A stretch of 64,000 nt of DNA from DASTFY01 sp963829955 (GCA_963829955.1 CAWHKS010000019.1:186001-250000); one strand, 5' to 3'. Shown: positions 26,522 through 35,936, counted from the stretch's first letter. Notes: generated by a model from the letters alone, not told the origin. Made by a program: numbers and translations.

Positions 26522-27840
26522 TCAGTCGAGGAGACCGCGGTCGACCTGTGCCTGGCGGGCGATTTCGCGTCGAACTGATTCGCGGCGACCCGCCCGCTGG
26601 AGACCGGGCAAAAGGGTCGAGAGATTGTCGTCCATCCGTCGCCTCCAGCCGCCGAGATCCTGCTGCCACCCTGTGAGTACTTGTGAGACCTCCGTCGCGT
26701 CGGCGGGCAGCGCGATGACGCCGGAGAGTGCGAGGTCGCAATGCAGCAGTGCGGCTATGCCATCCGCGTGTACTGGGCCGGGCGTGTCGATAGGTGAGCC
26801 GTCGACTATGACGCTGTCACTGTCGAACAGGCTGGCTCCGACGGTGACGACCGACCCGGGCAGCCACGTGCTCAGAATGCCCTCGGGACCACGTGCCTCG
26901 CTGATCAAGCCTTCTTGGTCGAACCGCCGCTCAGGCAACACAGCGCCAGCGTCGTCGGTCACCACACGAAGTGCCGGCCCGACGAACTCGAAGGTTCGCT
27001 CCATCCCAGACCGTCGGATCATGTGGATTCTCGGTCGCGCCGTCCGCGGCGGGCCTCCGCTCGAAGGTCCAGATGTCCCCGTCACGGTTTACGAACCTCG
27101 AGACACGACCATTTTGATAGGTCACGGAACGTCGTCCCGTCGGGTCGGCGACCAACGTCAGATCTGAACCCTCGTAGGCGGACGAGGTCGCACCGGGCGG
27201 CGCCATAACGCTCGACAGCCGGTCGGCCCTATACGTGTAGGTGACGACGCGACCGTCGCTCGTCACTGCCCGAGTCCACCCGACCACCAGCCATGGCGAG
27301 CTCGACCCAGCGACCGTCAGCCTCGAACTCCAATCGGAGTTGGCCGTCGGTCCTCCGGACATCAACACAGAAACCCTGGCTGGGGCATCCGCGCTCGGCC
27401 TGTCCGTGGTCATCGAACGACAGCCGCGAGCCATCGCCGAAGCGCACCTCCCTGCCGGCTGCGACGGTGCTGACTGGCAACGCAGGGGCAGGCCCAACCA
27501 GCTGGCCGTTCTTCACTGAGACGTCTACCCACGACCACCAGCCGTCCCCGAAGACTCCACCACCAACTCCGAGCCAGAGACGTTCGAGGGACAGCAGCGC
27601 CAGGGGCTCGGGCTGCTCCACGTCAACTACCGAATCGATGAACCGGCCGGCGGGCAGCACCACCTGCTCGGCGACGCAGATCCCCACCTCGCACGCGACG
27701 GCAACGGGATTCGCCACCCCAGGGGCCAGTTCGGCCAGCACCTCCAATTTGGCATCGATCGGCTCGTCCGAGCGCACCCAACAACCGCTGGCCACCAGTG
27801 ACGCTGTCACGAGCCACGCGATCGCCGTTACCGACCGCAT
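26522..27840 (-). pseudogene. YD/RHS-repeat-like lipoprotein, broken by two frameshifts
   Basis: Three adjoining frames make one protein. It starts MRSVTAIAWLVTASLVASGC, a lipoprotein signal with a lipobox. After about 27260-27300 it continues in the next frame with YTYRADRLSSVMAPPG and VTYQNGRVSRFVNRDGDIWT, YD-repeat-like strands. After about 27020-27060 it continues in the third frame with MERTFEFVGPALRVV to the stop at 26522. Each shift corresponds to one surplus base. It was presumably a surface-exposed beta-strand-repeat lipoprotein. Lying among IS scars, it may be a true pseudogene, but assembly indels cannot be excluded. Confidence 0.6.
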
Positions 27841-27929
27841 CCGTCCGCCCTGCCCGTCCCTCATCGCCCGAGAGCGTACGAAGTGGGTGCATCAATGAAA
27901 CGCCTGCGAGCATCCCGCGTTGCCTGGGC

Positions 27930-28096
27930 GAGGAAGCTGGCATTCGCCCCTCGCAACGCCCGCGGCCTACCACGCGCTGCACCCGGGCGACGAGACGGCT
28001 GACCCAACTTTGCGACACGTTGTAAGCACGGGACACCTCGGCCTGCGAACGACCCTCGACAACGACAGCAGTGATGATCAGCCGGGCTTTCGACAC
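27930..28096 (-). pseudogene. IS481-family transposase, N-terminal helix-turn-helix fragment
   Basis: From the ATG at 28096 the frame reads MSKARLIITAVVVEGRSQ, AEVSRAYNVSQSWVSRLV and ARVQ. This is the characteristic helix-turn-helix start of IS481-type transposases. Similarity ends after about 45 residues; the DDE domain is absent. The boundary given is approximate. It separates the broken lipoprotein from a truncated PAS gene. Confidence 0.6.
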
Positions 28097-28111
28097 CCAG
28101 CCAGAACAGCC

Positions 28112-28345
28112 TCACGACTTGCCTATGACGCGCGACATCCCTTGCCTACGCAGTGAGACTTCACACTCCCGCCAGCTGGAAGGAGGGTCCTCGGGAACGA
28201 TGAGGTCGACCGGCTGGCCCACGGCTCCCGCGGCCGTATAGCCGAACACCCGCTCGGCGGCATCGTCCCAGTGCACGATCCGACCGTCGGCGTCCGCGAT
28301 GACCCTCGCGGCTTCCCGTCGTTGGTCCACGTCAGGCATGCCCAT
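28112..28345 (-). pseudogene. PAS-domain protein, truncated
   Basis: The first 77 codons carry a PAS sensor core: VIADADGRIVHWDDAAERVF, GYTAAGAVGQPVDLIVPE, and WRECEVSLRRQG. The frame ends at a TGA 16 bases before the IS481 scrap, before a full PAS fold or any output domain. Its start overlaps the end of the STAND regulator, so it was probably the downstream gene of that operon and was cut by the IS. Confidence 0.6.
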
Positions 28346-30803
28346 GTGGCGTCCCGTTCGGCACCGGTTCGACATCGGCGACGAAGACGTAGCCCCGACC
28401 GTGGACCGTCCGGATGACCGCCTGGGTCCGCCCGTCGTCCGCGGTCGCCCGCCGAGCCGCCTTGACGCGCGAGGTCAACGTCGACTCCGACACGAACCGG
28501 CTGCCCCAGATCTCGTCCAGCAGCTCGTTCTTGGTGACCAGCGCCCCTCGCCGCTGGGCGAGATAGCACAGCACCTCGAAGACTTGGGGCTCAATGCGTA
28601 CCCGCTCGCCGCGGCGGCGGAGCTCGAACAGGGTGGGGTCGATCTCGAAGTCACCGAAGCGGAGAACGTCGCCGCCGGCCGCGGGAGCCGGCGTCGCCAT
28701 GGGAGCCGGTGCGCCCACCGGAGCGCGGGCGAGCAGGGCCCGCGCCGTTCGCATCGAGGCCCGGAGGTCGTCGGAACGGCGGGTGCCAAAGCGATCCTCC
28801 AGTTGTCGCTCCTCCACGGCGAAGAACGACGGGATGATCGAACGTCCGTGGCCGTGCGGAACGGCGGCCCAGAGCAGCCGGGCTCGCTCGTCATCGCCGG
28901 CCCGCACCGAGGCACCGGCTGCTGCGCGCAGCGTGGTGGCCGCATCGGCCAGGTCGCCCTGCGCCAGCGAGGCGTCGAGGGCCGAGCGGAACACCGGCGC
29001 CGCAGCGTCCCAGCCGTCGCGCACGGCGATCACGGTCGAGCGGGTGCGCTCGCCGATGCGCAGCGACCATGGATGGCCCGTCTGCGTAGCCAGCTCCTGC
29101 GCATCGCTCACGGCACGCAGCGCGGCATCGTTGTTCCCTGACCGCAGGTGCAGCAAGGCAGTGACCATGGCCGCCCAGTGCTGGAGCAAGGGCTCGTCGG
29201 TGGTTCCCACCTCGCGGGAGATCTCGTCGACGCGGCCCAGCATCGCCTCCGCCTCCGCCGGATCCGTGATCGTCGCCGCCCGGTCCAGCTCGAGCTGACG
29301 CGCGAAGGAGACGCTGAACCGGCCGGCGCACTGCACGGCGACGTCGAGCTGCCGCCGGGCCTCCGGGAAGTCACCTCGGTAGGCCGCCGCGTACCCGAGC
29401 GCGCGGAAGGCGACCATGCGGCCGGGCTCGCTGCAGCGGGGGTCGTCGAGCGCGCCGCGGAGGAGACCGTCGACCTCGTCCGCTGCGCCCGCGAGGACGC
29501 CGATGGCACCCATGACGGCGTGCGCTTCGGCATCGAGCGGAGCGGCGCCCTCCCAGGCGAAGCGGAGGCGACGCACCAGGCGCAGCGTGTCGGACCGGGT
29601 CTCGGAGTAGAGCGCGACCACCAGGCGGTTGGCCCTGGCCACGGTCGCGTCGAGCGCCACGCACCAGTCCAGAGCCTTGACGAAGTGCACGTAGGCCTGG
29701 CTCAAGCGGGCCACGAGCTCGGCGGTGAACGCGGTACTCGTGGAGCGGAGAAAGCGGTCGGCCAGCGCGACGACGGAGTCGACATACCGGTGCGCCGCCG
29801 CCTCGAGCTCGCCGTGCTCCTCCAACAGATCCCAACCGCAGCGGCGGATGGGCTCCAACAGCCGGAAGCGGATATGGCCCTGAGCGTCGGCCGTGGCGTC
29901 GACGAGCGAGGCGTCGACCAGCCGGCTCAAGAGCTCGACGACATCCAGCTCCTCCTCGCCCGACTCGGCGAGCAGGGTCGTGGCCAGGTCGAGGTCGAAC
30001 GGCTCGGTGACGACGGCCAGGCGCCGCAGCCCGCGCTGGAGGTGGGTCGGCAGTGGCTCGTACGACGAATGGAAGGTGGCGCGGATGCTGCGATGGCGGT
30101 CCGTCGGCCCACCCGGCCGGCGGAGCAGGTCCAGCTCGTCCTCCAGCGACGCCAGCAGCTGCGCCGGGCTGAGCACCCGGGCGCGGGCCGCGGCGAGCTC
30201 GATGGCGAGCGGCATGCCGTCGAGCCCGCGGACCAGCCGGGTGACGTCGCCCGCCACCACGTCGTCCGGCAAGGGTGGCGCCCCCGCGTGGGCGGCCCGG
30301 TCGAGGAACAACTGGACCGCCGCCGAGACCGCAGCGCCGTCGGGGTGGTCGTCCCGTGGCAGCTCGAGCGGTCCCACCGGGAACACCCGCTCGCCTTCGA
30401 CACCCAACGGCACCCGGCTGGTGGCCAGCACCCGACGGGCCGGGTCGTCGCCGACGAGGGTGGCGACGAGCGCGGCGGCCCGGACCAGGTCGGACTCACA
30501 GTTGTCGACCACCAGGAGCACGGGCTGCTCGTCGCCGAGGTACTGGAGCGCCTCAACGGAGTCGAGCCCGAGCTGGCGGGCGACGACCTCGTCCAGCGCC
30601 TCGGCCTCGGCGATTCCGTGCAGCTCCACGAGCCGCACCCCGCCGGCATACCGGGCCTGCTGGCTGTCGGCCACCTCCAGCGCCAGCCGGGTCTTGCCGA
30701 TGCCGCCAGGGCCGACCAGCGTGACGACGGGGTGGTCGACCAGCAGCTCGCCGATCAACTCCGTCTCGCGTGCCCGGCCGAAGAATGCCGAGCGTGAGGC
30801 CAT
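28332..30803 (-). CDS. STAND-type transcriptional regulator: NTPase, TPR region, C-terminal winged helix
   Basis: The regulator has 823 residues. Residues 20-300 are an NB-ARC-like P-loop NTPase with Walker A GPGGIGKT (31-38), VLLVVDNCE (Walker B) and RRVLATSRVPLG; GLDGMPLAIELAAARA is the STAND GxP region. The middle is helical repeat. The last 100 residues are an OmpR/PhoB-type winged helix (FGDFEIDPTLFELRR, then LLDEIWGSRFV and VHGRGYVFVADV). The winged helix at the C terminus, rather than the N terminus as in SARP/AfsR types, is a known alternative architecture. The upstream methyltransferase gene is 63 bases away on the same strand. The ligand is unknown. Confidence 0.85.
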   Translation of the reverse strand: MASRSAFFGRARETELIGELLVDHPVVTLVGPGGIGKTRLALEVADSQQARYAGGVRLVELHGIAEAEALDEVVARQLGLDSVEALQYLGDEQPVLLVVDNCESDLVRAAALVATLVGDDPARRVLATSRVPLGVEGERVFPVGPLELPRDDHPDGAAVSAAVQLFLDRAAHAGAPPLPDDVVAGDVTRLVRGLDGMPLAIELAAARARVLSPAQLLASLEDELDLLRRPGGPTDRHRSIRATFHSSYEPLPTHLQRGLRRLAVVTEPFDLDLATTLLAESGEEELDVVELLSRLVDASLVDATADAQGHIRFRLLEPIRRCGWDLLEEHGELEAAAHRYVDSVVALADRFLRSTSTAFTAELVARLSQAYVHFVKALDWCVALDATVARANRLVVALYSETRSDTLRLVRRLRFAWEGAAPLDAEAHAVMGAIGVLAGAADEVDGLLRGALDDPRCSEPGRMVAFRALGYAAAYRGDFPEARRQLDVAVQCAGRFSVSFARQLELDRAATITDPAEAEAMLGRVDEISREVGTTDEPLLQHWAAMVTALLHLRSGNNDAALRAVSDAQELATQTGHPWSLRIGERTRSTVIAVRDGWDAAAPVFRSALDASLAQGDLADAATTLRAAAGASVRAGDDERARLLWAAVPHGHGRSIIPSFFAVEERQLEDRFGTRRSDDLRASMRTARALLARAPVGAPAPMATPAPAAGGDVLRFGDFEIDPTLFELRRRGERVRIEPQVFEVLCYLAQRRGALVTKNELLDEIWGSRFVSESTLTSRVKAARRATADDGRTQAVIRTVHGRGYVFVADVEPVPNGTPHGHA

Positions 30804-30866
30804 CGCGCCATCCTCGCGCGACCGGTCGGGTCGGACGCCCGGCCAGCATCGCACGTGAACGGGCGC

Positions 30867-31709
30867 TCAGGAGCGGCTGGCGACCACCTCGAGGTACTCG
30901 CTGGGGACGGCGAGCGCGCCGGCCGCGGAGCGGTTGGCGCTCTCGGCCAGGGCCAGGAGCTCGTCCTCCAGGGCCTGCCGCCCGCTGGCGTCAAGGACGG
31001 CGAAGGCGCGGTGGGTCGGTCCGTAGTAGGTGCGGAATGCGTCCACGAAGTCCCGCGCCGACATGTAGCGGAAGACGAACTCGCGCCTCCGCACCGACGT
31101 GAGCTCGACGGCCGGACCGAGCAGCCTCTCGACCACCTCCTCGTCGCCCCACGCGAAGACCGACGGCACCGGCGGCGGCGGCACGTGCCGGGCGATGGTG
31201 CGGAACATGTCGCCGATGAAGCTGCCGGGGGTCCAGCTGACGAGGCCGATGCGGCCCCTGCTGCGACAGACCCGGACGAGCTCGGACGCGGCCCGCTCGG
31301 GGCGCGGGACGAACATCACGCCGAAGACCGAGAGCACGGCGTCGAAGCTGGCGTCCGGGAAGGGAAGCGCCTCGGCGTCCGCCTCGCGGGTGGTGAGCCG
31401 GAGGCCGGACGCGGCGGCCCGCGCCGCTGCCCCTTCGAGGAGCGCCGGTACGTAGTCGGAAGCGGTGACGACCGCATTGCGACGGGCCGCGGCGAGTGCG
31501 GCGTTGCCGTTGCCGGCCGCGACGTCGAGCACCTGGAGCCCGGCCTCGACGCCGACGGCCTCGCACAGGAGCTCGCCGGTGAGCTGCAGCGTGGTGCCGA
31601 TGACGGCGAAGTCGCCGCTGGCCCACGTGGCCTGTTGCTTGGTTTTGATGGCGTCGAGCTGCTCGTCCGTCAGCGTCGTGAGAGCCGGCGCCGTGGTCAC
31701 GGTGGTCAT
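30867..31709 (-). CDS. Class I SAM-dependent methyltransferase
   Basis: The 280-residue protein has motif I VLDVAAGNGNAALAAARR and post-I VTASDYVPALLEGA. These are followed by DAEALPFPDASFDAVLSVFG, the UbiE/Erg6-like pattern of small-molecule methyltransferases. The ATG at 31709 has AGGAGG 9 bases upstream. It is the first gene of a unit with the STAND regulator. The substrate cannot be assigned. The 290 bases upstream, to the integrase relic, hold no gene that I can support. Confidence 0.82.
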   Translation of the reverse strand: MTTVTTAPALTTLTDEQLDAIKTKQQATWASGDFAVIGTTLQLTGELLCEAVGVEAGLQVLDVAAGNGNAALAAARRNAVVTASDYVPALLEGAAARAAASGLRLTTREADAEALPFPDASFDAVLSVFGVMFVPRPERAASELVRVCRSRGRIGLVSWTPGSFIGDMFRTIARHVPPPPVPSVFAWGDEEVVERLLGPAVELTSVRRREFVFRYMSARDFVDAFRTYYGPTHRAFAVLDASGRQALEDELLALAESANRSAAGALAVPSEYLEVVASRS

Positions 31710-32001
31710 CGGATGCGTCCTCCTGTGGGGGATCAGTTCGAGGACGTCATCGTGCGGACGCGGCGCGGCGGCGGTCATGGAGGCCGGGCGGAGAAGTCGT
31801 GGAGATCGAGGCAGTCGTCGCCGGCGTTTCCCGGCACCGGGCATCTCGCGCCCGACGGTGGGGTCGAGCTCGTGCAGCTCGACATTGACGTCGGCGCAGC
31901 GTGGCCTGAGGGATCCTGAACCTCGCGTTCAGTAGCGTTACTCAGGCACTCTACGTTGTCGATTCGGACGCCTGGACACCAGACGGACGGGTTGAAGCGG
32001 G

Positions 32002-32632
32002 GTGAACCGATACATCTGGGATACCCGTTCACGGTGGCATAGCCATGTCGGGCCGCAGACGCTCACGATGTACCAATGGGGCGGAAAGCACGTGAAGGCT
32101 GGCCTCGGCTCGATCCCGCTCAACATGCTGGAGCGCAGCGATGTCGGACGTTGGCTCAACGGGCTGGCCGCACGAGGGCAGCTCTCACGGCGAAGCATCC
32201 AGATCTGCCGGCTCGTGCTGCGCGACGCACTCGACGACGCCGTCCACATGGGAGTGATGCGCCAGCGCCCGGCGGCCCGAGTTGCGTTGCCGCGCAACGT
32301 CGCCCAGCCCGGTCGGGTCCGCGAGGTGAAGTCATGGGACCACAGCCAGGTCCTCCACTTCCTCGACTCGTCGGCCGAGCACCCGCTGGGCCGCGCCGCT
32401 CCGCCTCGCCGTGCTCTACGGGTTGCGCCGCAGCGAGCTGCTGGCGCTCAGGTGGACGACATCGACGTGGCGGGCGGACAGTTCGCATCGACGAGGGCCT
32501 CGTGGACGCCGGCCCGAACCTCGTGTCGACAACCACGAAGAACGCTCACTCTCGGCGCACGATCCCCATCGATGCGGTCCGCCGCCGCGACGTCAGGCCC
32601 GATCGGCTGGTTGTCGACGTGCGTGTAACTGA
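32002..32632 (+). pseudogene. Tyrosine recombinase (phage integrase) relic
   Basis: The first frame encodes the core-binding domain: TMYQWGGKHVKAGLGSIPLN, RWLNGLAARGQLSRRSIQIC, and LRDALDDAVHMGVM. Near 32385-32410 the frame shifts to AVLYGLRRSELLALRW, the catalytic-domain segment with the first conserved Arg. A further shift leads to EGLVDAGPNLVSTTTKNAHS and RRTIPIDAV. The rest of the catalytic domain, with HxxR and Tyr, is missing. It is a dead integrase, marking a former integrative element. Confidence 0.75.
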
Positions 32633-32678
32633 TGAAGACTGCGTCCTCATCACCCTCGAACGAGGAGTCCATCGACAT
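32598..32678 (-). pseudogene. TIR-domain protein, N-terminal scrap
   Basis: From ATG 32678 (GGGGGA upstream) the frame reads MSMDSSFEGDEDAVFISYTH then VDNQPIG. The AVFISYTHVDNQP core matches the first strand and loop of TIR domains of prokaryotic conflict proteins. After QPIG the sequence becomes the antisense of the integrase relic, so the gene was cut there. Only 27 residues remain, so the identification rests on one motif. Confidence 0.4.
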
Positions 32679-32988
32679 CAGTCCCCCACTGATGCTCGGT
32701 GCGCACCGTCGCTCACACCACTTCTCCTCCCATCGGCGGACTCGGTCGTGCCCATGGCACGCGAGCGCACTCCGCTCGGACACCGGCGACGCTCGAGGCG
32801 AGTGCGACCAGCCAGCCAAGTAGTAGCACGTCCCGCCGCAACCCGGTTGGGAGCTCGAAGCCGTTGCGGTGAGCTCTGCCGCGCGGAGCAGCACGGTTGC
32901 TCAACGGAGGTCGCAAGCGACGGAGCAACGGTTTGGAGTGCAGTTGCCATGAGGGCGTCGATACAGAGAGGACTCGGAGGAAATGACG
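32679..32988. other. Gap with no recognisable gene
   Basis: About 310 bases lie between the TIR scrap and the GerW-like gene. I see no coding signal, tRNA or clear palindrome. The first part may be the former promoter region of the TIR gene. The last 20 bases hold the GerW ribosome site (GGAGGAA). Confidence 0.5.
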
Positions 32989-33336
32989 ATGGACCCGAAC
33001 GAGTTGATGCAGCAGGCCAGGGACGCGCTCACCGTCACGCGAGTGTTCGGCGAGCCATACGAGCGCGACGGTGTGACCGTCATCCCGACCGCCTCGATAC
33101 GCGGCGGCGCTGGTGGCGGTCGAGGAGAGGGTGAGACGCCGGACGGGAGCGGAACCGGCTCCGGCTCCGGGGGAGGATTCGGCCTCGCGGCGAAGCCGGC
33201 GGGCGTGTACGTCATCCAGGGGAGCAGGGTGCGCTGGCAACCGGCCGTCGATGTCAATCGGATCATCCTCGGCGGCCAGATCGTGGCGATCGTCATCGCG
33301 CTGGTGGCAGGGAGTGTGCTTCGGAGACGTCGATAG
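32989..33336 (+). CDS. GerW/YtfJ-like family protein
   Basis: This protein of about 115 residues shows the family's ordered motifs: RVFGEPYERDGVTVIPTASI, a Gly/Ser-rich linker, GGGFGLAAKPAGVYVI, and a closing VDVNRIILGG. A C-terminal hydrophobic helix (QIVAIVIALVAGSVL) ending RRRR would anchor it in the membrane. GerW is a spore germination protein in Bacillus, but relatives occur widely in non-sporulating actinobacteria, where the function is unknown. ATG 32989 has better spacing from GGAGG than the in-frame ATG at 32983. Confidence 0.75.
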   Translation: MDPNELMQQARDALTVTRVFGEPYERDGVTVIPTASIRGGAGGGRGEGETPDGSGTGSGSGGGFGLAAKPAGVYVIQGSRVRWQPAVDVNRIILGGQIVAIVIALVAGSVLRRRR

Positions 33337-33438
33337 CTACGGAGGTTGAGGAGGGGCGTCGCCCAGCGACTCGTCAGCCCATGAGCGTGCGAGCGCCTCT
33401 TCGAGCGCCTCTTCGACCTGTTCGGTCGCAACCTCCGG

Positions 33439-34671
33439 TCATGATCCAGCGGGCGTCTCGCCGAAGGCCAGGCGCCACCATCGCTCGATGCGGTCGCGGT
33501 GGCGGCCGTGGAAGAGCAGGAGGTGATTGCCCAGTGGCGCTTCCAGCAGTGACGCGGCTGGGACTCCATCGAGATGCACCGTCACCTGGGTGCGACAGAT
33601 GTCGTCGGCGTAGCCGGACTGCTCCACCTCGGCCTCGGAGACCCAGAAGCGGTCGAGTGCGGGACCGCCCAGTCGCAGCAGCGTCACCCACCCAGGGGCG
33701 AACCGGCCACGCAAGCCGACTCCGAGCCCGGACTCGAAATGCGTGTGCAGTTCGACGTCTTCGACGAGGGACGGCGCGACGGTGCAATGGGCGAGCAATA
33801 CCCGATCGCGCTCCTCGTCGATCGCAGCCGGGTTGGCCATCCAGCTGGGCTGATCCAACAGTGCGCGGACGAGGATCATGGCGACGGTGCTGGCTACGTC
33901 CCCCTCGCATCCAGCGACCAGACCCCTGTCGTTGAGCTCCGCCAGCGCCACGCACCCGGAGGTGGTGAGCGCGTCCAGGTAGTCGAAGCAGCGGACCGCG
34001 ACCGCATCGACACCGGCCCGGCTGATGGCGTCGACCAGCACCGGGTGGAGGCTGGCCGCGCCGACCAGCTCCGCCGACGGCTCCGCCCGGCCGGCGAAGC
34101 GCACGGCGACCGCACGGGCCCGATCGGCGTCGGCGTGCCGGTAGTCGTCGATGGTGGCCGCGATGTCGATGGGCACCAGTTCGACGCCCCAGCGGGCCCG
34201 AAGGAGCGCGGCGTCCGGCACGCTCGCCACCAGCCACGGCGAGGGCGCGCCAACGAGCCCGAGCCGGGTTCGGTGCAGCCGGTGGATCGCAGCGACGTCC
34301 GCTACCGCGGTCGCCACCGGCCTTGGCTCTCCGTGGTCGACCTGGACGATGCGACCGCGCTGGCCGTCGGCGTTCACCCGCGCCATCGCCTCGAGAGCCG
34401 CGGGCAGGCTGTTGTGGAGCGGATGGGCCACCAGCACCACCGGCTCGTACGGCGCGACCGCCTGTCGGCGCCGCACAAGATCGAGGATCTCGGCCTCCGT
34501 CCCACCCGTCGCGACCAGGATCACCATCGGACTTCCAGGGCCATCCTCGGGTGCCGTCATCGGCTTGCCGCCCAGGCCGGCCAGGCTGGCGCGAACATCG
34601 CCGGTCACGCGATCGACGGTCCCCGGATCATGCAATCCGGACGCCACAGTCAGGTACCCGAACTCGCTCAT
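33439..34671 (-). CDS. L-fucose/L-arabinose isomerase family protein
   Basis: This protein of about 410 residues begins SEFGYLTVASGLHDPGTVDR, the usual start of the FucI-like ketol isomerase fold. It carries GCVALAELNDRGLVAGCEGD, a conserved substrate-pocket segment of FucI relatives. The C-terminal half is beta-rich (HTHFESGLGVGLRG, GNHLLLFHG) and ends normally. Such enzymes interconvert aldoses and ketoses. No sugar kinase or transporter is adjacent, so the substrate is unknown. An upstream in-frame start at 34704 is also possible. Confidence 0.6.
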   Translation of the reverse strand: MSEFGYLTVASGLHDPGTVDRVTGDVRASLAGLGGKPMTAPEDGPGSPMVILVATGGTEAEILDLVRRRQAVAPYEPVVLVAHPLHNSLPAALEAMARVNADGQRGRIVQVDHGEPRPVATAVADVAAIHRLHRTRLGLVGAPSPWLVASVPDAALLRARWGVELVPIDIAATIDDYRHADADRARAVAVRFAGRAEPSAELVGAASLHPVLVDAISRAGVDAVAVRCFDYLDALTTSGCVALAELNDRGLVAGCEGDVASTVAMILVRALLDQPSWMANPAAIDEERDRVLLAHCTVAPSLVEDVELHTHFESGLGVGLRGRFAPGWVTLLRLGGPALDRFWVSEAEVEQSGYADDICRTQVTVHLDGVPAASLLEAPLGNHLLLFHGRHRDRIERWWRLAFGETPAGS

Positions 34672-34891
34672 GCGCCCATGTGACCGGATCGCCAGCATCT
34701 TCACCAGGGACGAACGTCACCGGTGACCGTGTTCGTCGACTCCGGTGGATGGGTGACGGTCGTGACTCCCACCAGCCCGGCCTGACCCTTCGCGACCAGC
34801 ACCAGCTGACCCGCGCCGATGATGATGGCGTCATCGCCCAGGTCCAAGTCGACGGTTGTCGGAGGACACAATCGGAGACGAGGATGAGGCA

Positions 34892-35350
34892 GTGGCCGAG
34901 CCACCCCACGCTCCTCGGTACGTCGAACCCGGTTGGTTCACGCGCACGATATTCAACCCTGTCGTTGCGGCGCTGACCCGAGCGGGGATCAGCGTCTGGG
35001 GATCGCGGGAGCTTCGGGTTCGTGGGCGTGCCACCGGAGCCTGGCGGACCACGCCGGTCAACCTCCTCAACCATCATGGTGAGCGGTACCTGGTCGCACC
35101 GCGAGGCGAGACACAGTGGGTACGCAACCTCCGCGCGTCGGGCAGCGGCGAGTTGCGCCTGGGCCGGCGCACCGAGAGCTTCCGTGCGATCGAGCTCGCC
35201 GACGACGACAAGGTTCCCGTCCTGCGGGCATACCTGAGGCGCTGGAAGGCAGAAGTCGGCGTCTTCTTCGACGGCGTGAGCGCCGACTCGTCGGAGACGG
35301 AGCTCCGCCGCATCGCGCCCAACCATCCGGTCTTCCGTCTCGTGTCGTAG
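34892..35350 (+). CDS. Deazaflavin (F420)-dependent nitroreductase family protein
   Basis: This single-domain protein of about 152 residues is of the Ddn/DUF385 split-barrel family. Motifs are YVEPGWFTRTIFNPVVAALT, LRVRGRATGAWRTTPVNLL, and YLVAPRGETQWVRNLRASG, the last binding F420 phosphate in this family. It would reduce quinones or nitro compounds with F420H2. GTG 34892 is preceded by GAGG at normal distance; a TTG at 34856 would add 12 acidic residues. It is divergent from the isomerase gene. Confidence 0.82.
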   Translation: MAEPPHAPRYVEPGWFTRTIFNPVVAALTRAGISVWGSRELRVRGRATGAWRTTPVNLLNHHGERYLVAPRGETQWVRNLRASGSGELRLGRRTESFRAIELADDDKVPVLRAYLRRWKAEVGVFFDGVSADSSETELRRIAPNHPVFRLVS

Positions 35351-35395
35351 CCCGCGATCCGCCGGACTAGCCGAAGCGCGACTACACCGTGACGA

Positions 35396-35593
35396 TCAGT
35401 CTGCGGCTCGGCGTGGCGGCTCGTCGATCGGTGCGGTCGGCCCGAGGGCGTCCGAGACGGACAGCCGGCGGAGCAGCGGTGTCCGCTTGTCCTGGTGCTC
35501 GTTCATGCGGGCGAAGACGTCGGCGAGAAAGCGGATGGCTTCGACGATGTGCGGGCCCTTGTTGAGCATGACGCACTCGGCGCGGCTGGCCCG
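35396..35593 (-). pseudogene. Pyruvate kinase fragment
   Basis: The frame carries RASRAECVMLNKGPHIVEAI, RFLADVFARMNEHQDKRT and PLLRRLS. This matches the RAECVMLNKGP...A...L..IL.RM..HQ-KK--LLR segment that ends the barrel of pyruvate kinases. Everything before and after is missing, and it ends in unrelated codons. It follows directly on the stop codon of the upstream small membrane gene, so it is a silent fragment. It is a likely relic of a rearrangement. Confidence 0.55.
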
Positions 35594-35629
35594 AGCGGCC
35601 GTCGGCCCGGCAGGGTCGGCGCGACGTCG

Positions 35630-35881
35630 CTAGAACAGGCGGAGGATCAGGTTGACGAACAGCGTCAGCGCCAGCGAACCGATGAACATCGCCTTCCACG
35701 GGAAGACGACGTGCACCCGCCGCCCGTCGGGCTCGTCCGTCGGTCGGTCGGCCCGATCCACGGCCCGCTGCAGCGTGTCGTGCAGCCGCAGGCGAGCACC
35801 AGGGAACACCCGCAGCGCCACGTTCAGGACCAGCGTCAGCGCGAGCGAGGCCACGATCGAGAAGGCGAGCCAGGTAGGCAC
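35630..35881 (-). CDS. Small membrane protein with two hydrophobic helices
   Basis: This 83-residue protein has an N-terminal helix (WLAFSIVASLALTLVLNVAL), a polar middle with a DRADRPTDEPDGRR stretch, and a second helix (AMFIGSLALTLFVNLILRLF) that repeats the pattern LALTLxxNxxLRxF of the first. The internal duplication suggests a two-helix hairpin. I do not recognise the family. It is upstream of the pyruvate kinase scrap. Confidence 0.55.
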   Translation of the reverse strand: MPTWLAFSIVASLALTLVLNVALRVFPGARLRLHDTLQRAVDRADRPTDEPDGRRVHVVFPWKAMFIGSLALTLFVNLILRLF

Positions 35882-35936
35882 GACGGGATCCTGATCCGCC
35901 GAATGGACGTCGCGGCCGCGGGCCTGCGGTCCGCGC

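Noticed and set aside
35382..35699. 105-codon minus-strand frame
   Set aside because: It is Arg/Pro-rich and overlaps the pyruvate kinase-like and membrane-protein frames, which carry recognisable patterns.
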